From Halocatena pleomorpha (lineage in GTDB: Archaea; Halobacteriota; Halobacteria; Halobacteriales; Haloarculaceae): DNA of 64,000 nt. This document shows, one piece after another, positions 26,400-34,953 of this stretch. Made by a program: the position numbers and the translations under genes. Below the pieces are notes generated by a model. The model had not been told where the DNA came from. It saw nothing but the letters and a program-made list of their open reading frames with translations, and did no database searches. Each line of letters begins with the position of its first letter. Within the stretch, counting starts at the first letter, position 1. The DNA is taken from contig NZ_RRCH01000014.1 in the NCBI RefSeq assembly GCF_003862495.1, forward strand, positions 186,001 to 250,000, read 5' to 3'.

Positions 26400-27839
26400 C
26401 TACGTTTCGTTTTGAATTTGTGCGTTGACGACGGACGCGACCTCATGGTCAGAAATCATGTCGATCCGTGAATCCTCTCGAAGCGTTTCTAAAATCGTCT
26501 CGGGCTGTTCACCGAACTGGAATTCCAGGAACATTCCGGAACTGGGACCGTGACTTCGCCGCTCGAAATCAAGAAGAGAATACGTGGTCAGTTCCTTCAT
26601 CTTATTCACATATGTTTCTTGGTAATATTGGTCGACATCGATCGCGTCAGTCAGATACTGATATACGCGATAGCCGGTTGTACTGCGGGCTGCTCCATTA
26701 GACGTTTGTGCTGCGACGGCTGCTGTCGCGTACAAGCAGATCTTTTTTTGTGTGCTGATGCCACGGACAACTTCCAAAACGCGATTCTTCTCTACTTTGT
26801 CTTGAGCTTGTCGGACGTGTTCCTCGTGAATGCCGTCATCCCCTTCCCGCTCTGCAAGTTCACCAGCAACACGCATTAGATCGATTGCCTTCCTCGCGTC
26901 GCCGTGGGTTTGGGCTGCGACCGCAGCTGCAAGTGGTATCACACCGCTGTCTACTACCCCCTCATGAAACGCATCCTGCCGTCGACGAAGGATTGCCTGT
27001 AGTTGCTTCGCGTCGTAGTCATCGAAGTGCACATCCTCGGGGGTGAACGAACTCAGAGCTCGGCTTCCGACCGCTTCCATCATCTTCGTGTCGTTCGATA
27101 TCGCAACGACGGAGATGTAAGCGGTCAGATCGTCATTGGCTCCAGCCCGAGAGAGTTGATACAGGAGTCGAGAGAACGCAGGGTCCTGTTTGTCCCGCCG
27201 ACCGACGAGCATATCGAGTTCATCGAGTACGAACACTACTGAATCGAAGTTCTCGTTAACGATGCGGTAGAGTTCGTCCCATTTTTCCTTCGTCGCAACA
27301 CCGTGTTTCGGAACTTCGACCTCCACACCGGCCTCATCAGCGGATCGTTCTGCTAGTTCATAAACCGCTATGTTCAATGTATCTAAATCTTGACAATTAA
27401 CCTCTATCGTCCCGAATTTTATATCCCTTGCCTCACATATTTTGTGGATGTTTTTACAGACAGCCTTCATTATGAGCGATTTTCCGGTCCCCGAAGGGCC
27501 GTAAAGGAAGAGATTCGGTGGACGGTTATTCCCGAGGGCGACACGGAGCATTTTCGTTACTTCCTGAAGCTGCTCGTCCCGGCCAACGATTCGGTCTTCT
27601 TCGACCACGTAATTCGGGTCAAGAAGGGATCGATCGCGGATCAATCCGTCCTGCTCATCAAATTCGAGTAGCATTTCCTCAATGGACTGTGATGATTGTT
27701 CTGCTGTGTTCGTGGGAGTCTCTTGTTCTGTTGGGTCCGTGGCTGTTTTTGATCCGTCAGACGAGGGGCTAGTGCTTGGGGGTGGCTCGTCCCGAGACGT
27801 TTCCGGGTCGGTGGGGATCTGGGAGTCATCAGGATCCAT
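26400..27839 (-). CDS. orc1/cdc6: Orc1/Cdc6 replication initiator
   Basis: 479-residue AAA+ initiator that binds origin boxes and recruits MCM. After a disordered acidic Pro/Ser/Thr-rich N-terminus (1-55), Walker A is GPSGTGKS (114-121), Walker B VFVLDELD (202-209), and the sensor-2 region GDARKAID (313-320). A winged-helix DNA-binding domain fills residues 355-479. The start at 27839 is favoured because a TATA-like TTTTGATTA lies about 25 bases upstream; in-frame ATGs at 27851 and 27866 are alternatives. A degenerate origin box (27874-27893) sits right at the promoter, consistent with autoregulation. Repeat arrays flank it on both sides. Confidence 0.93.
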   Translation of the reverse strand: MDPDDSQIPTDPETSRDEPPPSTSPSSDGSKTATDPTEQETPTNTAEQSSQSIEEMLLEFDEQDGLIRDRSLLDPNYVVEEDRIVGRDEQLQEVTKMLRVALGNNRPPNLFLYGPSGTGKSLIMKAVCKNIHKICEARDIKFGTIEVNCQDLDTLNIAVYELAERSADEAGVEVEVPKHGVATKEKWDELYRIVNENFDSVVFVLDELDMLVGRRDKQDPAFSRLLYQLSRAGANDDLTAYISVVAISNDTKMMEAVGSRALSSFTPEDVHFDDYDAKQLQAILRRRQDAFHEGVVDSGVIPLAAAVAAQTHGDARKAIDLMRVAGELAEREGDDGIHEEHVRQAQDKVEKNRVLEVVRGISTQKKICLYATAAVAAQTSNGAARSTTGYRVYQYLTDAIDVDQYYQETYVNKMKELTTYSLLDFERRSHGPSSGMFLEFQFGEQPETILETLREDSRIDMISDHEVASVVNAQIQNET

Positions 27840-27873
27840 GTGAAAGTCCATACAGGGGGTAATCAAAAAGGTT

Positions 27874-27893
27874 CCTCACCTCTATCGAAGTGT
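27874..27893 (-). repeat. Degenerate origin-box-like repeat, copy 5
   Basis: The ACAC..CGATAGAG half matches with one change (TCTATCGAAGTGT on plus); the G-rich end is mostly lost. It lies 35 bases upstream of the orc1/cdc6 start and overlaps the likely promoter. Confidence 0.5.
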
Positions 27894-28001
27894 GATTCAC
27901 TGGATGAGTCGGTGTTACCTTCAGCTTTGGAAGTTCGAGTAGTAGCTATACACAGCGACGCCAGCGACTAACGAAGTGTCGATACCGGAAACCAGATAGA
28001 T

Positions 28002-28021
28002 ACACCCCTCTATCGATGTGT
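28002..28021 (-). repeat. Origin-box-like repeat, copy 6
   Basis: Perfect minus-strand copy at the left edge of the AT-rich block. Confidence 0.8.
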
Positions 28022-28039
28022 TCACCACCTCAATGGACT

Positions 28040-28450
28040 AGGACGCAAAACGGTAAATCATCTAGTAAAGATTGCACTGCCGTATTAATTGTTATTATTT
28101 TGTTATTTTATTATTATTTATTTTATTGTTATAACATATAGTAAATAGTAGATAACAAGACAACACAAATATAAATAATAATAGTGTATTAATTCCTATT
28201 ATTATACTATTGATATAACTATCATTTAGCTAGTGTCTACCTGCAACCCCCACACCCCTCTATCGATGTGTTCTACGTATATTGCGCCACCCCTAGAATC
28301 TGTTAATAATTTAGGGAAGGAAATTAATAAATATAACTAAATAAGAGTAAAAACAATAGATAATAATAGAAGAACACAATAAATATAATAATACTGTATA
28401 GATATAGGCGGAACAAAGTAAGTGAAAAAGAAAGAACTTTGGTATGTTTT
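28040..28450. other. AT-rich duplex-unwinding candidate within the origin
   Basis: Two strongly AT-rich blocks (about 28080-28230 and 28300-28410), consisting largely of A/T runs such as TTATTATTTTGTTATTTTA, separated by repeat copy 7. They contrast sharply with the rest of the window. Origin boxes face inward from both sides, which is the normal arrangement around a DNA unwinding element. No gene is present. Confidence 0.65.
28252..28271 (-). repeat. Origin-box-like repeat, copy 7
   Basis: Perfect minus-strand copy between the two AT-rich blocks. Confidence 0.8.
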
Positions 28451-28548
28451 CCTTTAGATGCAGATTCGAATTACAGCTAGCTGAAAAAGAGCTAGACTCC
28501 CCCGAAAAACCATGGTTCTCTCCCCCCGTCCCCCCTTGATTGAGTGAA

Positions 28549-28568
28549 ACACATCGATAGAGGGGTGT
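28549..28568 (+). repeat. Origin-box-like repeat, copy 8
   Basis: Perfect plus-strand copy facing copies 6 and 7. A C-rich tract (28521-28537) precedes it, mirroring the tract beside copy 2. Confidence 0.8.
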
Positions 28569-28611
28569 GTGAGTTAGACCGACCGGGGGGAAGTGGGATC
28601 CGAATGGAGTT

Positions 28612-28631
28612 ACACATCGATAGAGGGGTGT
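28612..28631 (+). repeat. Origin-box-like repeat, copy 9
   Basis: Perfect plus-strand copy 63 bases beyond copy 8. It is the last copy of the array. Confidence 0.8.
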
Positions 28632-28785
28632 GGGGGTTATGGATCTCGTGGTCAAGCTTGATGAGTCACGCGTCAGGAACGAAATGGGACCGTGACGGAA
28701 TCCACTGGTCCGCTGAAATGGGGCGTGATTATTCTCATCGAATGGGACACGACGGACTCGCCATCCAAGTCCGTCTACAAAACGC

Positions 28786-28808
28786 AAAAAAGCTGTTATC
28801 GAACAGCT
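28786..28808 (-). terminator. Hairpin plus T-run terminator of the DUF1102 gene
   Basis: On the minus strand AGCTGTT-CGAT-AACAGCT forms a 7-bp stem followed by six T residues, 16 bases after the DUF1102 stop codon. It would also insulate the origin from transcription. Confidence 0.55.
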
Positions 28809-28823
28809 GTCCTCCGCCTCAGA

Positions 28824-29384
28824 TCAGCTCGAACTGGCGTTCGGCAGGGTCGCGGTCCGTGCCGCACCGTCTTTCTTTGCAGTGATCGTAATGTGTTCGG
28901 TGATCTTACCGCTCGATTTTGTTTTACCACTGGCGTCAATTTCGACACCGACATTGATCGTCTCTCCGGGCGCAACCGATTTCCCATCAGTCAAGCTGTT
29001 ACCGTTCTTGCTATCGTAAAACGTGATCATGTCTTTTTTTCCTTCCGTGACCTTCACGTTCACTTCCTGAGTCCCCTGATTTTTGATGGTAAACACGTTG
29101 TCGAAGGTCGTGACGGAGTTGGGATTGACACCCTGTCCTCCAGCCTCTGTCTCCTTCTCTTTGGTGAATTTGATTTCCAACTCTCCTTTGCTGTTTTCGT
29201 GTGCGAAATGACCGTTACCCCCGTCATATGGTATAAGGCCCAGATACGCGTTTGCGTCGCCTGCCACATTGACTTCGGCAGTCCGTTCGGCTTGCACACT
29301 CGTGAAAGCGCCCGTGGCTGTAACCAGAGACGCCGCAACGACGATCATAACCAACGCCAAGAGTTTTCCTCGTGGTACGTACAT
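28824..29384 (-). CDS. Secreted DUF1102/TasA-like beta-rich protein A
   Basis: 186 residues. The N-terminal hydrophobic segment (LLALVMIVVAASLVTATGAFTS) ends in TGAFTSVQAER, the haloarchaeal pattern for SipW-type cleavage before a short beta-sandwich. The mature part is rich in beta strands, Gly, Asn and Lys, with a conserved NANAYLGL-like early strand (GDANAYLGLIPYD). Members of DUF1102 are exported and resemble TasA/AbpA-type fibre subunits in size and layout. It is transcribed away from a second such gene plus the dedicated signal peptidase. Fibre formation is inferred. Confidence 0.75.
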   Translation of the reverse strand: MYVPRGKLLALVMIVVAASLVTATGAFTSVQAERTAEVNVAGDANAYLGLIPYDGGNGHFAHENSKGELEIKFTKEKETEAGGQGVNPNSVTTFDNVFTIKNQGTQEVNVKVTEGKKDMITFYDSKNGNSLTDGKSVAPGETINVGVEIDASGKTKSSGKITEHITITAKKDGAARTATLPNASSS

Positions 29385-29507
29385 GGATTGTTTTGATTCT
29401 TGTTGTCACCCACACTGATACACATCGATACCTGTTATCACCATACTGCTGCGCATCACTGCGGGATCGTACATAACCCAAAGACAGAGAGGTACTTTGT
29501 ATTGGTG

Positions 29508-29536
29508 TGCTTGAAAATCTTCAAGCACTGCTTGAA
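29508..29536. promoter_or_regulatory. Three-half-site operator candidate
   Basis: TGCTTGAA (29508-29515), its inverse TTCAAGCA (29520-29527), and a third TGCTTGAA (29529-29536) lie between the divergent secreted-protein gene and the HTH membrane-protein gene. The first two form a perfect 8-bp palindrome. A regulator bound here could control both directions. Confidence 0.5.
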
Positions 29537-29751
29537 AACGGATTCTATTCAGTTCATGATCGTTCACAGCTGACTTTGCACCTTATGGACATCCTATCTA
29601 TCCGTAATCAAATGTGAATATAGTGGGTGTAAATCAGAAATCGAATGAACTATCGATGGTATTAAATATTGCTGGGATATATCATCACATCCGGTGAGTC
29701 GCCCTCTGGACGGCTGACCTCCATCGGTCAGTGTTGTTAACGCAGTTATGC

Positions 29752-30348
29752 ATGAATCAAGGATACCCGCAGGCACGACAAGGAACGGACATCAAACCGG
29801 CAGACACATCGCTTACGAAAGACACGCTGTTTCAACTCCTCGGGAACCGACGACGACGATGGGCAATCAGATATCTCACTCACAACCAATGCACCCAGCT
29901 GAGTGATCTTTCCGAACAGATCGCCGCGTGGGAAGCCGGGATCCCAGTTAAACAAGTGACGGCAAGACAACGAAAGCGCGCGTACACATCGTTGCAACAG
30001 ACGCATCTCCCGGCGCTCGATGAGGCCGGTGTCATCGACTTTTCTGTTGCGAGTGGTGATATCGAGGTCACTGAACGGATGGAGACGTTGGATATCTATC
30101 TTGAAGTCGTCCACAAGCGCACCATCCCATGGAGTGTGTACTATCTCGGCGTCGGACTAGTTAGTTGTGTGGTTGTTCTGGCAATAACGACAATCAACGC
30201 GTGGCCGTTGACTGCTATCTCTCTCCACGGATGGGCACTGCTGTTCAGCTTCATGATCACGATCTCTGGTCTTGTCCACACCTACCGAACCCGAATGATG
30301 CATCTCGGAAATCACGAGAGACCTCCAGAGGTGAAATACAATCCATGA
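29752..30348 (+). CDS. HTH membrane regulator (DUF7344-like)
   Basis: 198 residues. The cytoplasmic N-terminus has a winged-helix fold (DTLFQLLGNRRRRWAIRYL, then SDLSEQIAAWEAGIPVKQVT and QRKRAYTSLQQTHLPALDEAGVI), the DUF7344 signature of Halobacteria. Two membrane helices follow near residues 125-180. It probably controls the local secretion cluster from the membrane. Its stop codon overlaps the ATG of the next gene (ATGA), so the two are translationally coupled. Start at MNQGYPQ; an upstream in-frame ATG-less extension exists. Confidence 0.75.
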   Translation: MNQGYPQARQGTDIKPADTSLTKDTLFQLLGNRRRRWAIRYLTHNQCTQLSDLSEQIAAWEAGIPVKQVTARQRKRAYTSLQQTHLPALDEAGVIDFSVASGDIEVTERMETLDIYLEVVHKRTIPWSVYYLGVGLVSCVVVLAITTINAWPLTAISLHGWALLFSFMITISGLVHTYRTRMMHLGNHERPPEVKYNP

Positions 30349-30932
30349 GACGAAACAGTTCTAAACTTAGATATTTCAGTATGGCTCTGGTCGTTGGTGG
30401 TCTCGTTCTCGTGATAACTGGAACCGGAGCGTTCACCAGTACAACTACAGAGAAACAGATGCCTGTTGACATTGCGGACGAATCAGCGTACCTTGATATC
30501 GAAGCTGCAGATCCCACAGTGTCTCAGACAGGCGTCGACTATTCGCTTGGACAACTTCCTGTGATCGGACAAAACAGGATGTTGTGGAACAGCAGCAACA
30601 ATACACGGGTCGTTCTTGGAACGATTACGAATCGTTTTTCTACCCCTCTCACATCGATCACTGTCTCCGTCCCGGAGGACCATTCTGGAGCTGTTACGGT
30701 TCGAAATCCGACTGTTCCAGACACGTCGATTCCGTCAGGACATTCGAGTCAGTTGATTGCTGCTGTCGACTGTAATTCTCTCACGGGTGGAACGGAAATG
30801 GTGAACGTTTCCATCGAGGCAACGAGTTCAGAAACCTCAATTTCGACTGACCGCTCCGTACCAGTCACGTGCGCAGGTGGTCCTTCCCAAACCGGAGCAA
30901 CGAACGTGACGACACAGCCTTTCCGACCATGA
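30345..30932 (+). CDS. Secreted DUF1102/TasA-like beta-rich protein B
   Basis: 195 residues. Signal anchor FSMALVVGGLVLVITGTGAF is followed by TSTTTEKQMPVDIADESAYLDI, the same layout as the divergent protein at 28824-29384, so both are likely substrates of the SipW-type peptidase encoded next. The mature domain is a beta-sandwich of about 150 residues, with Thr/Ser-rich strands and two cysteines that could pair (in VDCNSL and VTCAGG). It overlaps the HTH gene by four bases. The Thr/Gln-rich C-terminus ends in PFRP. Confidence 0.72.
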   Translation: MRRNSSKLRYFSMALVVGGLVLVITGTGAFTSTTTEKQMPVDIADESAYLDIEAADPTVSQTGVDYSLGQLPVIGQNRMLWNSSNNTRVVLGTITNRFSTPLTSITVSVPEDHSGAVTVRNPTVPDTSIPSGHSSQLIAAVDCNSLTGGTEMVNVSIEATSSETSISTDRSVPVTCAGGPSQTGATNVTTQPFRP

Positions 30933-31009
30933 GTGAGAGATTCCGTAGCGGCCGTCTCGGACAGCCAGACAGCCAGACAGCGAGAATGCGATCGAGTCCG
31001 TAGCATAGA

Positions 31010-32176
31010 ATGGTTCAACACAGGGTTGGCACGGTACTACAGATCGTTCTCGTTCTCGCTGTCGTCGCGATTACGGTGGGACAGTTCATCGGGCAGCCGG
31101 TGTTACTGGCGTACGTCACGAGCGACAGCATGGAGCCGACGCTGTCGACTGGTGATGGGTATCTCGTACTCCCCTCTATGGTCACTGACTCCGCCGAGGA
31201 AGGCGATATCATCGTCTTCAACGCTAAGACACTTAGCGACGAAAACGGCGGACTCACGACACATAGAGTTGTTGAGGCGACTGACCGAGGAGTGGTTACT
31301 CAGGGTGACAACAATCTATTCACCGATCAGGATGGCGGTGAACCGCTCGTCAAGAGCCATCAAATCGTGGGCAAGGCGATCATGATCGGTGACAACCCGA
31401 TCGTGATCCCACAGCTTGGGACAGTGTTTACCGGTATCAGAGAGGCAGTCACGAACGCACAGCGTTCGATAGCGATCGCATTAGGGACTCGATCGTTGTT
31501 GGGGACACAAGGACTTTCCTACCTCCTGTTCGGTGTTGGCATTCTCCTTTATGTCGGGAGTGTGTTTGCTGAGGACGACGGATCGAGAGCGCGACGACGG
31601 AACCGAAAGCGGAAACGAAAACAGACCCGTCGAATACCGAAACTAGTGATCGCACTTGCGCTCGGCGGCGTACTCGTCGCTTCGTTGACGGCTACGATGA
31701 TCGTTCCCGGTGGCATGCAGGAATTAGGCGTTGTCAGCTCCGAGCAGGGTTCTGGTGGACCCACTATTATTGCCAGCGGCCAAACTGAGCAGTTCAATTA
31801 CAGCGTTCCGAACGGGGGCATCGTACCGGTCGTGACGTATCTTGATCCGGCAAGTGAAGGAGTCAAAACCCCTGATGAGAACATAATCGTCGGACCTGGT
31901 GATCGACAAACCGTTGGTATCCAACTTTCAGCCCCAGAAGAAACAGGATACTATCCCCGGTACGTCACTGAACATCGGTATTTGGCGATCCTGCCGCCGT
32001 CGTGGATCGACGTTTTGTACCGTCTACATCCATGGCTTCCAGTGATCGTCATCGACGCGATCGTGTTCGGAGCGTTCCTGACGGTAGCGATGTCACTTCT
32101 CGGACGTGGCCATCTCCGGCCGCGCCAAAGTCGGAGTTCACTCCTACGGAGTATCAAGCGACGACTGAGATTCTGA
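31010..32176 (+). CDS. sipW: SipW-type signal peptidase I with extended C-terminus
   Basis: 388 residues. The catalytic Ser-His dyad of the ER/SipW type is present: S40 in TSDSMEPTL and H85 in GGLTTHRVV, with membrane anchor 8-30. After the ~150-residue peptidase domain come further membrane helices, a strongly basic loop (RARRRNRKRKRKQTRR), an extracellular beta domain (about 250-320) and a final helix with basic tail. This extra part is not found in simple archaeal Sec11. SipW peptidases are dedicated to TasA-like fibre proteins in Bacillus; here two candidate substrates are adjacent. Confidence 0.88.
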   Translation: MVQHRVGTVLQIVLVLAVVAITVGQFIGQPVLLAYVTSDSMEPTLSTGDGYLVLPSMVTDSAEEGDIIVFNAKTLSDENGGLTTHRVVEATDRGVVTQGDNNLFTDQDGGEPLVKSHQIVGKAIMIGDNPIVIPQLGTVFTGIREAVTNAQRSIAIALGTRSLLGTQGLSYLLFGVGILLYVGSVFAEDDGSRARRRNRKRKRKQTRRIPKLVIALALGGVLVASLTATMIVPGGMQELGVVSSEQGSGGPTIIASGQTEQFNYSVPNGGIVPVVTYLDPASEGVKTPDENIIVGPGDRQTVGIQLSAPEETGYYPRYVTEHRYLAILPPSWIDVLYRLHPWLPVIVIDAIVFGAFLTVAMSLLGRGHLRPRQSRSSLLRSIKRRLRF

Positions 32177-32206
32177 GCGTACACTATCCGATGCAAGTTT
32201 AAAACG

Positions 32207-33355
32207 ATGGATTCAAACCGACAAACACGGCTCAAGGTACTGCTTGACGACTACTTTCTTGTGATTGCGGTCGCCCTCATCATCATCGCAGCCGGTGGGG
32301 CGTGGGCAACGTACTCGACGGTACTCTCCCCTGGCTCGCATATCGAACAGCGTTCAGTCGCCTCGTGGAATGTCAGTGGTGGATTCAGTCACAGCGGCAC
32401 GGTTGTCAATGACTCATTGGTTTTCGATGAGGGTGATGTCCGTAATGATCGGATGTTCTACATAACGAACTCGACACCGACACTCAACGGAACGTTTTGG
32501 TTCCAACTCGGCGGCTCATCCGGGAATGCGACGGTGTCAACAGAGGCGTACATCGTTGACTTTGCTTACTATGAGAAGGAAAATGAGGAATCACGGAATA
32601 TCCAACGACGTATCTGGCAGGACCGACGCCCAATTTCGGTCGACGTGGCTGAACTCCGGTCAGGTGAAACGAAAAACATGTCGTTCTCGGTCGATGCTGA
32701 TCGACTCCGTGACCGCAAGCGGACCCTTCATCAGAAACACAAATCACTTTATCAAGTAGCCGACATTCGAACGCAGGTGTTCGTCATGACTGAAGTTACG
32801 GGTAGGGTCGACGGATATCCTGTCAATCGAACGTTCAATTACACCCTTCCGATCAACAGCACGATGGATTATTTCGTCGTGTCCCCGACTCAAACCCCTG
32901 ATGAGCAGATAATGATCGCGCCACCCACGGAGGTTCCCAACCAGCCTGGAACGCTTATACAGGCCGGATCGATCGCCGTGCTACTCGCTTCGCTCCTTGC
33001 CCTTTTCGGACTCATCTACGGACGGGATGATGACTGGTTCGACGTTTCTGAGACGAAACGTACAGATATCCAACACGAGAAACTCAAATCAGAGTTCGAA
33101 GACTGGGTTTCGACAGGGACGATTCCGGAGACAGATCGGTCAACGATCGAAGTCGAATCTTTAGAGGGTCTCGTTGATATCGCGTTCGACTCCAATCGGC
33201 GCGTTGTTGAAGACGCAGCAACCGGCGTGTACGTGGTCCGTGACGACGGCGTCTGGTACCAGTACACCCCAGAGTGGTCCGAGATGGACGGCACCGATGC
33301 TGAAAACAGTAGCAGCGACGATAACCGATCGGACACCGAGAAGGATACTCGATGA
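32207..33355 (+). CDS. DUF5305 membrane protein
   Basis: 382 residues. N-terminal helix (YFLVIAVALIIIAAGGAWATY), a large external beta-rich domain (40-240) with many N-glycosylation-type Asn-x-Ser/Thr sites, then a second helix (near 250-275) and a cytoplasmic acidic tail (DDDWFDVSETKR onward). This is the DUF5305 layout, a haloarchaeal family found beside signal peptidase I. The role may be assembly or surface anchoring of the fibre-like proteins; this is inference from context. It lies 30 bases after the signal peptidase gene. Confidence 0.8.
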   Translation: MDSNRQTRLKVLLDDYFLVIAVALIIIAAGGAWATYSTVLSPGSHIEQRSVASWNVSGGFSHSGTVVNDSLVFDEGDVRNDRMFYITNSTPTLNGTFWFQLGGSSGNATVSTEAYIVDFAYYEKENEESRNIQRRIWQDRRPISVDVAELRSGETKNMSFSVDADRLRDRKRTLHQKHKSLYQVADIRTQVFVMTEVTGRVDGYPVNRTFNYTLPINSTMDYFVVSPTQTPDEQIMIAPPTEVPNQPGTLIQAGSIAVLLASLLALFGLIYGRDDDWFDVSETKRTDIQHEKLKSEFEDWVSTGTIPETDRSTIEVESLEGLVDIAFDSNRRVVEDAATGVYVVRDDGVWYQYTPEWSEMDGTDAENSSSDDNRSDTEKDTR

Positions 33356-33435
33356 ATCGGTCTCGCCGTTTCGGAGTTGTCCTGTTAGCGGCTGGGGTAG
33401 TGACGAGTGTTATCTATCACAACTGGAAACTCTAA
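33352..33435 (+). CDS. 27-residue single-span membrane peptide
   Basis: The ATG overlaps the DUF5305 stop codon (ATGA), and the frame encodes MNRSRRFGVVLLAAGVVTSV plus a short tail ending NWKL. The layout is basic N-terminus, one short hydrophobic helix and polar end. Stop-start overlap is the same device used elsewhere in this cluster, which supports real translation. Such peptides are often missed in annotation. Function unknown; perhaps an accessory of the secretion complex. Confidence 0.5.
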   Translation: MNRSRRFGVVLLAAGVVTSVIYHNWKL

Positions 33436-33600
33436 CCGCGGTAAACGGGACTTTTTGCGGTGACGAACGTCCCTGATCACGACGCCGCGGTCGATATCGT
33501 GGTCTTAACCGCCGCCGCATAATACACGGCGATCGACAAACTGTAGCACGCTTACCGTCAACCGATGTGTCTAAGTGGGTTGACCAGTGGATGCATACCG

Positions 33601-34221
33601 ATGACTGAACCGAGCCGAGAGCGGACGGCAGAAGATGAAGGGAATACGAGAGGGACCGACGTAGAACTCGTTGGCGATGCGGTGACGATCAACGTTGCTC
33701 GCGCCGCGTTGTTCGCGGCACTAATCGGTGCGTTCTCGTATGTGAGCTTTCCGAATCCGGTTTCTCCAACTCCCGTTACGTTGCAGGTACTAGGGGTGTT
33801 TCTGGCTGGGATCTTTTTAGGCCCGATCTGGGGTGGAACCGCGTGCGTACTGTATATCGTTGCTGGCATACTCGGTGCGCCGGTGTTCGCTGGAGGGGCA
33901 GCGGGATTCGGTGTGCTTGTGGGACCCACAGCGGGCTATCTGTGGTCAATGCCAGTGGCAGCGTTCACCGTTGGTATGGTCGTTCACGGTGGATTCACAC
34001 CTTCAGATCCGAAATCAAACGGTCCGATTCGGCTCGTGAGTGCGATGGTTGCGGGAACAGTGCTCATCTACGCAACTGGCGTCATCGGGATGATGTTCAC
34101 GCTCGATCTCGCTCTCTCAGAGGCGTTCATAACGGGTGCGGTCGTGTTGGTGCCTGCGGAGGTGTTGAAGATTGCGGCCGCGGTCGGGATCGTCCGAAGC
34201 GATGCAATAACTGCGTCGTAA
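33601..34221 (+). CDS. bioY: Biotin ECF transporter S component BioY
   Basis: 206 residues with about six membrane helices. Conserved BioY segments are visible: FPNPVSPTPVTLQVLGVFLAG, LGPIWGGTACVLYIVAGILGAPVFAGG and the GYLWSMPVAA block. It binds biotin at the outer face and works with the ATPase and T-component encoded immediately downstream (7 bases, then overlapping), forming bioYMN. Start MTEPSRER chosen; twelve codons upstream also lie open. Confidence 0.93.
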   Translation: MTEPSRERTAEDEGNTRGTDVELVGDAVTINVARAALFAALIGAFSYVSFPNPVSPTPVTLQVLGVFLAGIFLGPIWGGTACVLYIVAGILGAPVFAGGAAGFGVLVGPTAGYLWSMPVAAFTVGMVVHGGFTPSDPKSNGPIRLVSAMVAGTVLIYATGVIGMMFTLDLALSEAFITGAVVLVPAEVLKIAAAVGIVRSDAITAS

Positions 34222-34227
34222 CTGACT

Positions 34228-34953
34228 ATGATCGAACTCAGAAACCTCACGTTCCGATACGAACGCCGGTCGGATGAGAGCAGAGCACGCTCTCACCCCA
34301 TTGTTGACAACGTTTCACTCACCATTGACGATGGTTCATTCGTCGTGCTTGCTGGCCCGAACGGATCAGGAAAAACGACACTTGTCCGCCACTTCAACGG
34401 ACTCCTTGATCCCGATGCGGGACGGGTAGCGGTGAACGGCCGACGAGTCAGCGAGGATGTCGTGGCCGCACGAACCGCGGTGGCAATGACGTTCCAGGAC
34501 CCACGGGACGGATTCGTCGCCCCCACTGTGAGAGCAGATGTCGCGTTCGGTCCTGTTAATCTCGGATTAGAACGAGAACAGATCAACCAGCGGGTACAGG
34601 AAGCACTCGCGGCAGTACAGATGGGTGGGTCTGAACGCCAGCGCATCGACCGGCTTTCGGGTGGAGAGCAAGCGCGGGTTGCGATCGCTGGCGCGTTAGC
34701 TATGCGGCCGGATCATCTCGTGCTCGATGAACCGTTTGTGGGACTTGACGAACCGGCTCGCCAGTCGGTACTCGAACGTCTCGAAGCGCTCTCGACTGAG
34801 GGGATGGGTATCGTTGTTGTCACCCACGACCTCCGAGAACTCTGTGATCTCGCTGATCGGTTGCTGGTCATGTCCGATGGACAGATCATCCACGACGGAC
34901 CGCCGGTGTCGGTGCTCGATCAGTTGTCCGGAGAGGTGTACGTGCCGTGTTGA
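34228..34953 (+). CDS. bioM: Biotin ECF transporter ATPase BioM
   Basis: 241-residue ABC ATPase. Walker A GPNGSGKTT, Q-loop TFQDPRDGF, signature LSGGEQARVAIAGALAM, Walker B HLVLDEPFVGLD and H-switch VVTHDL are all intact. It energises biotin uptake with BioN and BioY. The gene follows bioY by 6 bases and overlaps bioN by 7 bases, so all three are co-translated. Confidence 0.93.
   Translation: MIELRNLTFRYERRSDESRARSHPIVDNVSLTIDDGSFVVLAGPNGSGKTTLVRHFNGLLDPDAGRVAVNGRRVSEDVVAARTAVAMTFQDPRDGFVAPTVRADVAFGPVNLGLEREQINQRVQEALAAVQMGGSERQRIDRLSGGEQARVAIAGALAMRPDHLVLDEPFVGLDEPARQSVLERLEALSTEGMGIVVVTHDLRELCDLADRLLVMSDGQIIHDGPPVSVLDQLSGEVYVPC

Noticed and set aside
26125-28631. CRISPR array from evenly sized 20-bp repeats
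   Set aside because: Repeats occur in both orientations with irregular spacing, flank an initiator gene and have no uniform spacers, so they are origin boxes rather than CRISPR.
29422-29432. Eleven-base match to the origin box (ACACATCGATA) between secretion genes
   Set aside because: Lacks the G-rich half, stands alone, and can arise by chance.
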